Below, piece after piece: positions 1-12,252 of a stretch of DNA of 64,000 nt. The notes under the pieces were generated by a model, which was not told where the DNA came from, did not search any database, and saw only the letters and a list, made by a program, of their open reading frames with translations. Position 1 is the stretch's first letter, and every line of letters starts with the position of its first letter. This DNA is from Leptodactylus fallax (taxonomy: Eukaryota; Chordata; Amphibia; Anura; Leptodactylidae), in assembly GCA_947044405.1 (NCBI GenBank), contig CAMRHE010000068.1, positions 1,890,501 to 1,954,500 on the forward strand, read 5' to 3'. The translations under genes were made by a program, and so were the position numbers.

Positions 1-2261
1 GAGGTCACCCATTTTTGGTGGGAGCGTCCCAGACATTTCAGGAGAGTTGTCAGGGACGATATACATAAGGAGTGCAGAAGATAGACGAGTACAGGGCATA
101 GCCTTATAAATGGAACAGTAGTGAGCATACTCCGTGGTCTCTCCATTCAAATAGAGGGCACAGAACCACCATTTTTGTGACCTGCCGGGAGTCCCAATGG
201 ATGGCCACTTACCACCAATACTGAGCTTAGTGGATAAATTTGGCTTGGAAACTCCCTAAGGAATACACCATGAATGTATAACTCCAATGATGGAAACAAT
301 CAGCATGCTTGCCCCTACTGACAGAGTCCTTTATTAGAGTTGGTGTTTCAAACCATAGTATGGAACCCCGTGATATCAGATATAGCCAGATTTATAATCA
401 GATCCATTTGCCGTTTTGAGACCAGGAATATGTCGAAACGCCTTGTGCCACGTTACCCCACCGGATTCTTCAAAACGAAAATTAAAATATCTTTGTAAAT
501 ATTAACTTTTTGTGGGTAGAAACCATAAAAAGAATGAACAATAAGGAGGAAACACGACACATGAAAGGATGGTGCGGTTTTATGAGGAACACCGTCTACC
601 TGACTAACCTTCGCCAACCTGCCAGCAGATGATATTTCCTTTGCTTAGACAAACCTGGCAGAGACTCAGGGGCTGTAAAAAAGGTGATGGAGCAAAATCC
701 TGGAGCAAGTGCAGACATTATATCAGAACCGAAATCTGCTGCCTCGTGTGACTGGATGGAGGAAATGATTCTCAGCGCTGCCTCGGGCAACCATCCATCT
801 CTGCCCAAGGCGCCACAATGTAAAGGACCTGTGCCAGCCTGAAGGACCTGTATTCAAAATAGACAACTCGATGCCCAAGGGTGTACTAGAGATTGTGCAT
901 GTACCTGAGCCCTGACGATTGATAGTTTGGGGTCCTAGTACAGATTTTGCATACCCCACGGGAATAATGACAGCCACTGTCAACAAGCAGGAAATGTCTT
1001 CAAGGAAAAGTCATGGGTGGCACGCCCAATTTGCAACGCCACTTAATATACAGTATAGGTTACGGTCCTGTCTTGAGTCATGAATAGAGCACATGTACTA
1101 AAGCTATGGTCATGGTCAGATAAGACATGGCCAAATTTGCACCTAGCCTGAAATAAGGGAAAACCTCCTGGACTCCCGGAGCCTGGGTGACACTCCGTAA
1201 TTCTCGTTATGCGCCAATCACGTCAGAAAGGGGAGTAACTGGCACATTTTGTCATGTTTGTGTCCCTAAAAAGGGGGTGTTACATGTTTCCAATGTGGGC
1301 ATGGTCTTGCTGGAAGGGGGCAGAGCAAATTTTGGCAAGCATGGACATGGTATAAAAGTTAAAGGGGTTTTCCTTAGAATAGGTCATGAATATTTGATTA
1401 GGGTCGATGAAGCAATACCAGGCACAGCGCCATATGCTATATAGTGGCTGGGCTTGGTATTACAGCTCAATCCCAATCATTTCAATGGGATTGAGTTGCA
1501 AACAGTTCTCATGAACGCGAGATCACTGGCCTGGGAAGAGGAAGTCAGAGTGTTGGACCATCTGATATACTGCTTAAATACTCCTCTAAGACCACACCCC
1601 AGTCCTCTACACTTTACCTGCACCCCAGAGGCACAAATTGAAGTTCCTGAGCCCCCACCTTCTATATACTATATATTACTGGTCTGCACATTAGCTCATG
1701 TGAGCCAAATCAGAGACTCCTCCATACGGAAGACCGACCCATTTGGAGGAGGTGCTGGATCTCCTCAATGAGAACCGGTACCAACCCAAGCTTTGTAGCT
1801 GAAAGGCAGCAGATCAAAATGTTGACCCCATACTTCCCAGCACCTCATGACAGCCCCTGCAGGCACCACATGGTATTACATGGTGCTACCATACTTGCCA
1901 ACTTGGCCTCCAGGAACATCGCGCACTCTGATAGAAATACCCTCTCATGGTAAAGTCCCAAATATTTGGAGGCATGTCACACCCATAGTTGCATTCCATG
2001 CTCCTTTTTCATAATGTGGACATGAAATTTGATGGGTCACATAAATTTTTTTGTGATGTGACCGGCACATGTCACATATAACATAGCAGAGAAACCCAAG
2101 GATCTGGGAGATTTGACCACTCTTCCCGCGTGTTGGGGGGTCACCACTTTTTCCGGGAGCCTCCTGGACATTTCTAGAGTGTTGGCAAATATACTTATAG
2201 TGTAGTCATGCTGATCCCTTCTGAATTTGCAGAGGCTCATTCCTCTGGCTAATACAGAGGG
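1..2261. other. Gene-free stretch of degraded interspersed repeats
   Basis: No open frame here resembles a known protein. Parts of the stretch are related to each other. The start (about 7-70) and about 2125-2195 share a 'gggag..tcc..gacatttc.ggag.gttg' theme, and similar pieces occur near 1150-1190 and 1880-1910. About 1360-1500 looks like a decayed copy of the 'TTGGTATTACAGCTCA' dispersed family seen throughout the window. I read it as old transposon debris. Confidence 0.5.
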
Positions 2262-2818
2262 GTCCTAAGTAGAGATGGGCGAACCTCCCAAGATTCGTTT
2301 TGTTTCGGGTTGGGTTGGCTTGGGTCCCCGATTTCTTTTGGGTTGAAGTTCTTCAGACACCAGAGTATAATAAAAAATATTCATACTCTCATTTTCTCGC
2401 CTCTGTCGATCTCCTTGGTGATGTCATACTCCTTGGGTCACCATTGAGACCTGTGATTGGGAATCAGCAGTCCAATGGGCACACCACACGTCATGATGTC
2501 ATGACGCTCAGCGTGCCCATGTGACCGCTGTGGCCCAATCACAGGCCTCAGTGGTGACCCCGGGTACATGGCATCAAGGATGCCGCAAGGAGGAATAGAA
2601 GAGGGGAGGGAAGGTAAATAGGAATGTTTTCTTTAATTTTTTGTCACCTCCCCTGGGCTCCACCTAAAGAGACTCCAAATTATAATAATTTACTGCAATG
2701 CACGTCATGTCGGCCATTTCAGTTTGCCCAAGACGAATCGCCATTTGTTCGGTTTTGTTAAAAATCGAACAATTTGGAACATTCAGGTCGAATCGGTTCG
2801 CCCATTTCTAGTCCTAAT
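2262..2818. mobile_element. hAT-like MITE with inverted ends and near-perfect 8-bp target duplication
   Basis: The left end reads TAGAGATGGGCGAAC (from 2270). The right end, read on the minus strand, is TAGAAATGGGCGAAC (to 2810). The flanks are GTCCTAAG (2262-2269) and GTCCTAAT (2811-2818), an 8-bp duplication matching at 7 of 8 positions, which fits the hAT superfamily. The interior has no transposase reading frame, so this is a non-autonomous element. Related internal sequence recurs near 10883-11215 and about 62030-62100. Confidence 0.75.
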
Positions 2819-2929
2819 CAGGTGGACCATGTGCTCGAATAGGACATCCCCTTTAATGAAACTTCTGGGTGATTTTTGGATTCTGTTTTGCAGTTTTTAG
2901 CACAATGCTCATGATAAGTTATATATCGC

Positions 2930-3290
2930 TCACGGGGGCCCCCGCCACCCCAACCAGGAGCTTTCGCTCTTATAAAATATCTCATTGAAAGGCACGGCTG
3001 TCTGTTTAACTTCGACCGGAATAGCTTTCACTGGGAGCAAAAGATGAAAGACAGGAGAAAATCCCCTTAAACATGTGGAGACGGAGAAGAAGCCAAGTCC
3101 TGCTGCCTCCATACAGCAGAGGGCCGCGCCCCGCCACCGATGAATAGCTTTTGTCATGTTGCTGCTACTGTGCTGCGAATATTCTGGGAGAGATACAAAA
3201 CAAACACACAACCTGCAAATTATTCAGCAGTGAATGGAGCAGAAATTATTAACCGCTTCCTCACCAAAGCTATAGATGTAGCAGAGCTGG
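2930..3290. other. Low-repeat island, candidate conserved non-coding element
   Basis: This stretch shows none of the dispersed-repeat motifs that fill its surroundings and has even base composition. Its open frames do not look like protein. It could be an old conserved non-coding element or merely unique intergenic DNA. Conservation cannot be judged from one genome. Confidence 0.25.
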
Positions 3291-3519
3291 ACTTGCCATT
3301 GCGCTGATCATTGTGCATACTGTTAACACATTAAGGGATCCTTGTGAAAGCTACAAGGGGGGGGGGATTTTTCTTCATATATCTTTGCAGGGGTCACAGC
3401 TGTATTTTTCTTATACACTGCTCCAAATGCCCTGCGCTGAAGTAAAGATAAGTGGTAAAATTCAATTTTTCTGCAGCCACCACTAGGGGGAGTCCAAGGA
3501 GCTCACAGCGGACTTCCTG

Positions 3520-3918
3520 TTAAAGGAGTTTTCCAGGCTCAATAATTGATAACCTCTCCTTAAGATAGGTCATTATTTGAAGACTGGCGTGGGTCAGATG
3601 TCCTGGTCCCCCGCTGATCAGCTGGCTGTAGAGGTTGTAGTGTTGGGGTAAGAGCTGTGGCATCCTTACTGCTCACCAAGCACAGTGCCATACATTGTAT
3701 TGTGGCTGTGCTTGGTATTGCAGCTCAGTCCTGTTCACTTGAATGGGACTGAGGTGTTGCTGTACCATGTGATCGATGAATGGGACATCATTGGCAAAGG
3801 TAAGCCTCTTTAAACAGCTGATCGGGAGGGGTCCCCTGTGTGAAAATTCCAGCAGTCACATAATGATGACCTATCCTAAGAATAAGTTATCAATATATAG
3901 GCCTTGGAAAACCCCAAT
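3520..3918. mobile_element. T2-like MITE copy
   Basis: It starts with TTAAAGGAGTTTTCCAGGC at the end of a TTAA and closes with a complementary CCTTGGAAAACCCC near 3918. The interior carries the shared family sequence (TTGGTATTGCAGCTCAGTCC, CTGATCGGGAGGGGTCC, GATGACCTATCCTAAG). Xenopus T2 MITEs are known for TTAAAGGRR ends and TTAA target duplications, so I place this copy in that group. It has no coding capacity. Confidence 0.7.
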
Positions 3919-4093
3919 AAGATTTTGCTGGGCTACTGCTTATCTAAGTAGTCAGTGCAGCTGCAGTGTAAAGCATGGGGGAGAATGAACCAAAATTCAC
4001 TGGTGAGGTGTTCCCAGATTGTTCCTGGTAGGTAGCTAGACTGTATTCTAGTAAGGCATTAGTAATACTTCATGGCTGCATTAAGGACAGATA

Positions 4094-4304
4094 CAGTCAT
4101 ATGAAAAAGTTTGGGCACCCCTATTAATCTTAATCATTTTTAGTTCTAAATATTTGGGTGTTTGCAACAGCCATTTCAATTTGATATATCTAATAACTGA
4201 TGGACACAGTAATATTTCAGGATTGAAATGAGGTTTATTGTACTAACAGAAAATGTGCAATATGCATTAAACCAAAATTTGACTGGTGCAAAAATTTGGG
4301 TACC
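4094..4304 (+). repeat. Left inverted terminal repeat of the Tc1 element
   Basis: About 211 bp, starting CAGTCATATGAAAAAGTTTG. Read against the right end on the opposite strand, I see only about five substitutions, for example T/G near 4183 and several at the inner border (about 4295-4302). Confidence 0.9.
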
Positions 4305-4491
4305 CTTATCATTTTATTAATTTGAATACTCCTAACTACTTTTTACTGACTTACTGAAGCACAAAATTGGTTTTGTAACCTCACTGAGCTTTGAACTTCA
4401 TAGCCAGGTGTATCCAATCATGAGAAAAGGTATTTAAGGTGGCCAATTGCAAGTTGTTCTCCTATTTGAATCTCCTCTGAAGAGTGGCATC

Positions 4492-5513
4492 ATGGGCTCC
4501 TCAAAACAACTCTCAAATGATCTGAAAACAAAGATTGTTCAACATAGTTGTTCAGGGGAAGGATACAAAAAGTTGTCTCAGAGATTTAACCTGTCGGTTT
4601 CCACTGTGAGGAACATAGTAAGGAAATGGAAGACCACAGGGACAGTTCTTGTTAAGCCCAGAAGTGGCAGGCCAAGAAAAATATCAGAAAGGCAGAGAAG
4701 AAGAATGGTGAGAACAGTCAAGGACAATCCACAGACCACCTCCAAAGAGCTGCAGCATCATCTTGCTGCAGATGGTGTCACTGTGCATCGGTCAACAATA
4801 CAGCACACTGTGCACAAGGAGAAGCTGTATGGGAGAGTGATGCGAAAGAAGCCGTTTCTGAAAGCACGCCACAAACAGAGTCGCCTGAGGTATGCAAAAG
4901 CACATTTGGACAAGCCAGCTTCATTTTGGAAGAAGGTCCTGTGGACTGATGAAACAAAGATTGAGTTGTTGGTCATACAAAAAGGCATTATGCATGGCGT
5001 CAAAAAAACACAGCATTCCAAGAAAAACACTTGCTACCCACTGTAAAATTTGGTGGAGGTTCCATCATGCTTTGGGGCTGTGTGGCCAATGCCGGCATCG
5101 GGAATCTTGTTAAAGTTGAGGGTCGCATGGATTCAACTCAGTATCAGCAGATTCTTGAGAATAATGTACAAGAATCAGTGACAAATTTGAAGTTACGCCG
5201 GGGATGGATATTTCAGCAAGACAATGATCCAAAACACAGCTCCAAATCTACTCAGGCATTCATGCAGAGGAACAATTACAATGTTCTGGAATGGCCATCC
5301 CAGTCCCCAGACCTGAATATCATTGAACATCTGTGGGATAATTTGAAGCGGGCTGTCCATGCTCGGCGACCATCAAACTTAACTGAACTGGAACTGCTTT
5401 GTAAAGAGGAATGGTCAAAAATACCTTCATCCAGGATCCAGGAACTGATTAAAAGCTACAGGAAGCAACTAGAGGCTGTAATTTTTGCAAAAGGAGGATC
5501 TACTAAATATTAA
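4492..5513 (+). pseudogene. Tc1-type transposase with a single -1 frameshift
   Basis: The first part (ATG at 4492, starting MGSSKQLSND) carries the two helix-turn-helix DNA-binding modules. They include LSVSTVRNIVRKW, then the GRPRKIS linker and the HRSTIQ region, followed by the first catalytic Asp in LWTDETK. One base appears to be missing in the GTTGTTGG run near 4961-4972. After it the conserved sequence continues in another frame, with VKFGGGSIMLWGC, the second Asp in QQDNDPKH, the catalytic Glu in SPDLNIIEHLW, and a stop at 5511-5513. No other stop or frameshift was seen. The product would be a DD34E transposase of about 340 residues, the usual Tc1 length. As it stands the gene is broken between the first and second catalytic Asp. 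A sequencing error in the short run cannot be excluded. Confidence 0.9.
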
Positions 5514-5530
5514 TGTCACTTTTCTGTTGA

Positions 5531-5741
5531 GGTGCCCATACTTTTGCACCGGTCAAATTTTGGTTTAATGCATATTGCACATTTTCTGTTAGCACAATAA
5601 ACCTCATTTCAATCCTGAAATATTACTGTGTCCATCAGTTATTAGATATATCCAATTGAAATGGCTGTTGCAAACACCCAAATATTTAGAACTAAAAATG
5701 ATTAAGATTAATAGGGGTGCCCAAACTTTTTCATATGACTG
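5531..5741 (-). repeat. Right inverted terminal repeat of the Tc1 element
   Basis: About 211 bp, complementary to 4094-4304. Its outer end reads CAGTCATATGAAAAAGTTTG on the minus strand, followed by TA at 5742. The transposase stop lies about 17 bp inside its inner border. Confidence 0.9.
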
Positions 5742-5906
5742 TATGTGATCCTTGGATAGAGGGGGCTCTCATATCTTATGCCGTTGGGTGGTAAGTACCT
5801 GCCCACAGAATATGCCATATATGTCCTAAATGGGTATACCCTTTTTATTCAGGGGTACACATGGGACCCATGTTTCCCCTGACACTATCATATCATCCAA
5901 CTTTAG

Positions 5907-5988
5907 CCACCACTAGGGGGCGCTCAATGCATACAGCAGCTCCAACTCTGTATACACCTATATGCAGATAGCTCCCCCTAGTGGTGGA
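5907..5988. repeat. Foldback element carrying two opposed CTCF-like motifs
   Basis: The left arm reads CCACCACTAGGGGGCGCT (5907-5924). The right arm read on the minus strand is TCCACCACTAGGGGGAGC (5971-5988). The arms form an 82-bp inverted repeat. CCACTAGGGGGCGC closely matches the vertebrate CTCF core (CCASYAGRKGGCRS). The same core occurs elsewhere in the window, for example near 3480 and 28838-28852. Confidence 0.55.
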
Positions 5989-7019
5989 CGTGTTCAGCAA
6001 GAATTCTGTCATTAATCATAAAGGAAAACCCAAGAAACCCTATAAAGTGTGATTGCTACTATCTCCGCTCCAAAATGTCCTCTCACCTAGTAACCAGTAC
6101 CCTGCTCAGACTGATGAAGGGCAAAAACTTGGAAAAAGTTGTCTGACGATGGATTTCTTTTCCTTTTGGTGGAGATATTCTGGTTTGACTTTAATCCCAG
6201 GTCGTATCACTAGGCTTCTTGAGAAGCAGGAATTGCTCTATAGCGCTACCTTTATGTATAGGGACACCAGAGGAACAGTTTTCCTTTTTCCCATAAAGAA
6301 GAACTTATTTGCCTATTCTTTCCCAGAATTTCTAGCAGAGCATGCAAGACTCTTCACACTTGCAATGGCCAGTCTCCTAAAGGAGAGAGAGGGTATCCCT
6401 CCTGACCCATATCTCCCCTCCGACATGCTATCCTGTGAGTGTATGATGAAACTTGTAGTTGTGCATCATATAGAGAGCTATAGCTAATTCACATAATAGA
6501 GCAATGGGTGCACCAAATAATATAACATGGGCAAATACGGCGTAGTCGTAGTCAGGAGTCACATCCTAAACCAACCAGTGGATTTCTATCAGTTTACAAA
6601 AGTTCCAGCTCTTCCTCTTCTCCCTTATGTACTAAATGTTACATCAGAATGGAAGGATATCGTGTTATGTCCTGAGTACAGGATCGGCTTCCAACCCTAT
6701 AGCAGTGCTGTAATGGTTTTTCTCCAGTAGGGTCCAGTTTGAGCCAAGCTTTGATTCACATTGACCTTTGCGGCTAATCCATTCCATCTATATTTATCCT
6801 CTGTGTGAGTCAGAGCGGCGTTTCTTATGGAGATGCATTGTGCTCATTCCAGTGGTTAAGACCATTAGTCATGTCGGACTTGCCAATGAGACTTTATAGC
6901 TTTATAAATGCATTGTTTCGTTTCATAGGCATCTGAAGTTTTTGCTGCATAACAATCCATTTCCCATGACGGTTTATAGCCCAGGCTTTACTCTTAAAGG
7001 GGTTGTAGTTGAAACCAGT

Positions 7020-7020
<1 letters not shown>
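5989..7020. other. Gene-free stretch without clear repeats
   Basis: A 144-codon open frame at 6053-6487 (plus) resembles no family I know and has no splice or promoter context. I see no tandem structure. It is best treated as unique intergenic sequence. Confidence 0.35.

Positions 7021-7065
<45 letters not shown>
7021..7065. repeat. (CTAT)n microsatellite
   Basis: About eleven perfect CTAT tetranucleotides. Confidence 0.97.
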
Positions 7066-7067
<2 letters not shown>

Positions 7068-7298
7068 GTAAACAGTAAACTGGAGCTACTAGGGTCACTT
7101 AATTGCTTTATTCTTTCCCTCAGACTCCACAAATGCAAGTTCTCTGTGTAAACACAGGCCATTACAATTATTGCTGTTGGTTATTGCCAAAATAGCCTTC
7201 TACTTGACTTGCCTTCTCTGCAGTTATTGGCTGAAGTTGCACCTGACAGACTTCCTGTTCCATACACCCCAGGCCAATGTGAAAACGAAGTTATTAAA

Positions 7299-8231
7299 GG
7301 TGTTTTACATTATATAGTGACATGCGTCACGTTATATAGCCACATAAAATATTATATAGACATAAATCTAATAATAGTGAGATGTCTCTGCTTGTTCTGC
7401 CCTAGTCTGTACAGTAAAGCTGAAAAGTGAGCTGCAGGAAAGAGATATTTTCAGCCTATTGAATGCTCTCTAGTGGCCCATGCAAAAACTAGACCATTGA
7501 AGGTGTTTTAAATTATATAGATAAATAAATCACACGTTATATAATCACACAAAATATTATAGAGACATAAATCTAATGATAATGAGATGACTCTACTTTT
7601 TCTGCCCTAGTCTGCACAGTAAACCAAGTGTTTTATATCATGTAGTCACATAAATCACATTATATAGTCACATAAAACATTATATAGATATAAATCTAAT
7701 GATAGTGAGATGACTGTGCTTGTACTAACCTAGTCTGTACAGTAAAGATGAAAAGTGAGCTGCAGAAAAGAGATATTGTCAGCCTATTGAATACTCTTTA
7801 TTGACCCATGCAAAGACTAGATCATTGAAGGTGTTTTAAATTATATAGTCATATAAATCACATATTATATAATCTCATAAATATTATAAAGACATAAATC
7901 TAATGATAATATGATGACTCTACTTTTCCTGCCCTAGTCTGTACAGTAAACCATTGAAGGTGTTTTATATTATGTAGTCACATAAATCACATTATATAGT
8001 CACATAAAACATTATATAGACATAAATCTAATGATGATGAGATGACTCTGCTTGCTCTGCCCTAGTCTATACAGTAAAGCTGACAAGCGAGCTGCAGAGA
8101 AGAAGAATTATCAGCCTATTGTGTGTTTTCCAGTGGTCCATGTAAAAATTAGACCATTGAAGGTGTTTTATATTATAGTCACATAAGTCACATGTTATAT
8201 AATCACATAAAATATTATATAGACATAAAAA
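7299..8231. repeat. AT-rich dimeric tandem repeat, about 330 bp per dimer
   Basis: Units start with a variant of AGGTGTTTTATATTATATAG near 7299, 7501, 7626, 7829, 7958 and 8161. Long units of about 203 bp, which include the AAAAGTGAGCTGCAG segment, alternate with short units of about 127 bp that lack it. This gives nearly three dimers of about 330 bp, the last truncated. Each unit contains ATTATATAGACATAAATCTA and TGCCCTAGTCTGTACAGTAAA-like segments. No coding signal. Confidence 0.85.

Positions 8232-9303
<1,072 letters not shown>

Positions 9304-9359
<56 letters not shown>
9304..9359. repeat. (CA)n microsatellite
   Basis: About 27 uninterrupted CA dinucleotides preceded by GTATA. Confidence 0.97.
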
Positions 9360-9361
<2 letters not shown>

Positions 9362-10169
9362 CTAATGATGCTGACCACATCATGACCCATTTACTACAAA
9401 GGGTAACCAACCATAAAGTGATAACCATAAAAAGCTCAGTATGACTTACATGGTGGACGCTTACCCTAATTGTCTGCCTTCTCCTTCCTATTAGCTTCAG
9501 CTGAAAGTCACGAAATTCTGATCAATGGGTTACTCGACTTTATGTAAACTCCCATGGTGCACTGTAAAAAGATTAGGCCACGTGAACTTTTTAAGAAAGT
9601 CAACAACTAGGCAGTAGGCATGTATCTGATATCACGAAGAGTCACCTTGAGACTTTCTTAGCACTTGAAGGTGAGTTACTTGGTAGCACGAAGACTTCGA
9701 AGAGAAAGTTTACAACTAAGGCTGCGTCGGAGTCTCCCTTCATTCTCCGGAGTCTCCGTTTGTTTGGCCCTCAACATATACTGTGGAAGAGCATGTCCTA
9801 ACAATGGCACCGGCTCCAGACTCAGACTCAGTTGACCCCAATACCTAGGGCCCTATACAACAGAATGGACCCAAGCAATGACGTCCAAAGAGCTACAAAG
9901 TTTCGCTCTGCACTTCCCATCCATCTCCCCCACCGGCTCCTACAAGTGTCTATACGGCAGCCCCCATTATGGTCATCATCCTAAATCCCCCCTCCTCGTA
10001 TAGCGCCATAATTTATGTTACTTTGTATCTGAAAGCCCCGAAAGGGGGTAAAAAGAAGCCAAGAATCACTTTCAGCATGAAAATACAAGTCTCCATTGGA
10101 TTCTTATATTTAACAACTGTTCCCTCATTGTCACCATTGCATTTGTATTAAAATAATCAAATCAGCTTT
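9360..10169. other. Gene-free, no recognised repeat
   Basis: Moderate GC, no long open frame, and no tandem or inverted structure seen by eye. I cannot assign anything here. Confidence 0.3.
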
Positions 10170-10590
10170 ATCCGGGATGGAAAAGGAGCCTATGCGGGGG
10201 ACCCCAGGCGTGCCATCATTTTTAACGTTCACAGTTGCTTTTTAAGCCATTAGTCCTGCTATTCTTGTCGCCCCAGTGTGCCCCAACACACAGCCCTTGT
10301 AAAGTTTTACTGCCAGTGAATAGACTGGAATCCGGGCGTCATTAGGGATGAGAAATGAGGAATACATGGCTGTTCAGGGGGAATTTCACAGACGATTGAT
10401 CACAGGCTGCTCCAGTGGCTTCTAACACCAGCTGCAAGGCTCGTGCGGGCCCACCAAACAAAGGCACAAAGCTTGCAGCTAAGGAAATGTTGACAGCTTG
10501 TTGGTTGTGGCAGAAACTAACTGTGTGAGGCTTGGCACAAAAGCCAGATCTGAGAGCGCCAGCAGCTTGTGGACCGGCATTATGAAGTGT
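10170..10590. other. Low-repeat island, candidate conserved non-coding element
   Basis: About 420 bp of non-repetitive, balanced sequence, including AACAAAGGCACAAAGCTTGC and CTTTTTAAGCCATTAGTCCT, with stops in all frames. It stands out among flanking TE fragments and satellites. It has the texture of a vertebrate non-coding element, but conservation is untested. Confidence 0.3.
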
Positions 10591-10882
10591 GGAAGAAGAA
10601 AAAAAAAAATTGCTTTGTTTTTCAAAAAAAATAAAAAATCACTTTAAGAAAGTTTTACAAAAAGTTGACGGCCGAGACGTCCTCCAGGGGCAAAAATGTT
10701 ATTCATTTTCTTCTGCTGCTGTGTGCGCCGATCAGCCGTAACAATAAAACCTGCCATGCCCTGTGTGTCCTGGCACCTTTCGATCATGGCCAACGGGAAT
10801 TTTTTGGTGCTGCTATGTCAGGTGGAACCAGAAGGACTATCCCGCACTCCCTAACCACCTCGATGGTCCTTGGTTCCGCATG

Positions 10883-11215
10883 ACTAGTGATGGTTCGAAC
10901 CTTACAAGATTTGTTTCACGAATATTCACAAGGTTTTCTTTAATTTGAACCGGAAGTGCGATTATTATACTGCGCGGTCTATTCATACCCCAGATTATAA
11001 TACGTGGAGGACGGGAGGGGGTGTAAAAAATAAAAAAACATTTACCTTTCCTAGGCTCGGTTTCTGCATCCCCAGGCGTCCTCGGTGTCTTTAGGTTCTC
11101 TCCCTGATGTCATCGGTCCTGGGTCACTACTGAGGTCTCTGATTGGTTCTCAGTGGTCACGTGGGGGGCGGCAACGTCTAGACACTTTGACGATACTGCC
11201 TGAATATAGGTTAAC
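10883..11215. mobile_element. Fragment related to the hAT-like MITE at 2.3 kb
   Basis: It begins TAGTGATGGTTCGAACC, like the TAGAGATGGGCGAACC end at 2270. Inside it shares the CCTGGGTCACTACTGAGG / TCTGATTGG type of segment with that element. No matching right end was found before the simple repeat at 11.2 kb, so I call it truncated. Confidence 0.5.
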
Positions 11216-11226
11216 TGAATAGGCAT

Positions 11227-12075
11227 AAATGATTATTGATAATTGATAATGACTGATGATGATAATTGATGATGATTGATAATGATGATTGATAATTGAT
11301 ATTGATGATGATAATTGATAATAATTGATAATGAGCTATGACGATAATTGATGATTGATAATTGATAATGACCGATGATGATAATTGATGATGATTGATA
11401 ATGATAATTGATCATAATTGAGGATGATAATTGATGATGATTGATAATGATTGATGTTGATTGATAATTATGATTGATATCGATACTGTCTGATAATATT
11501 GATTGATAATGGTTTTTAATGATGATCTCTTGCTCAGCATACCATGAAGATAAAGATGATGATAATGATGCATGATGAGTGAAGCCGACACTAATGACTC
11601 TGCTGACTGATGATTGCTTTCCCTTCAACAAACTGATGACAATGATGACTGATAATGTTGACAATAATGATGGTAATGGATGATGATATTGCTGATAATG
11701 ATGTTTATGTTGATGCCACTGATGACAATGATGATTGATAACAAGGTAGCTGATGATGACAATGATATTGATGGTAATGATGGTTGCTAATAATGATGAT
11801 GATGATAATAATGGTAATGATGACTGATGATGCAGAAAATGACCATGATTATTGACAATGGTTTTGATGATAACGTTGGTAATTAATGATGATAATTAAT
11901 GATGATAATGATGATCATAATTATTGATGATAATAACAATTATAATGATTATTGATGATGTTGTTAGTGATGATTATAAAAATATACTTGATGCCAATGA
12001 TTATCGATAATTTAGAATGATGATATTCATTTATATTGATAATAATTGATGATTATTGATAATGACCTTTTATTC
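11227..12075. repeat. Irregular TGATAA/GATGAT simple-repeat array
   Basis: Roughly 850 bp of irregular repeats of ATTGATAATGATGAT type. TGATAA, a canonical WGATAR motif for GATA factors, occurs several dozen times, mostly on the plus strand. The 143-codon minus-strand frame at 11233-11664 is an I/S/N-rich by-product of the repeat. Confidence 0.85.
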
Positions 12076-12252
12076 ATGTGCTTTATCTGAACATGTCTCT
12101 TTCTTTAACTATACTATGGAACTATGGTTGATTATGATGAATGATAGGTGGCATCTGATGAGTACACGTCTATGAGCCTCATTATGTAAGTATGACTGAT
12201 GATGATGATGAATGATGACGACATAATAATGTGACAGTGTTTCTATAAGTTA

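Larger units (their letters stand above)
4094..5741 (+). mobile_element. Tc1/mariner transposon, full length, inserted at TA
   Basis: The element is 1,648 bp and is flanked by TA on both sides (4092-4093 and 5742-5743), the duplication typical of Tc1/mariner. Both ends begin CAGTCATATGAAAAAGTTTG and continue as long inverted repeats of about 211 bp that differ at only a handful of positions. Between them lies a transposase reading frame disabled by one frameshift. The low divergence between ends and the otherwise open frame suggest a fairly recent insertion. It is not in or near a gene exon. Confidence 0.95.

Noticed and set aside
11233..11664. 143-codon minus-strand frame
   Set aside because: Encoded by the TGATAA simple repeat.
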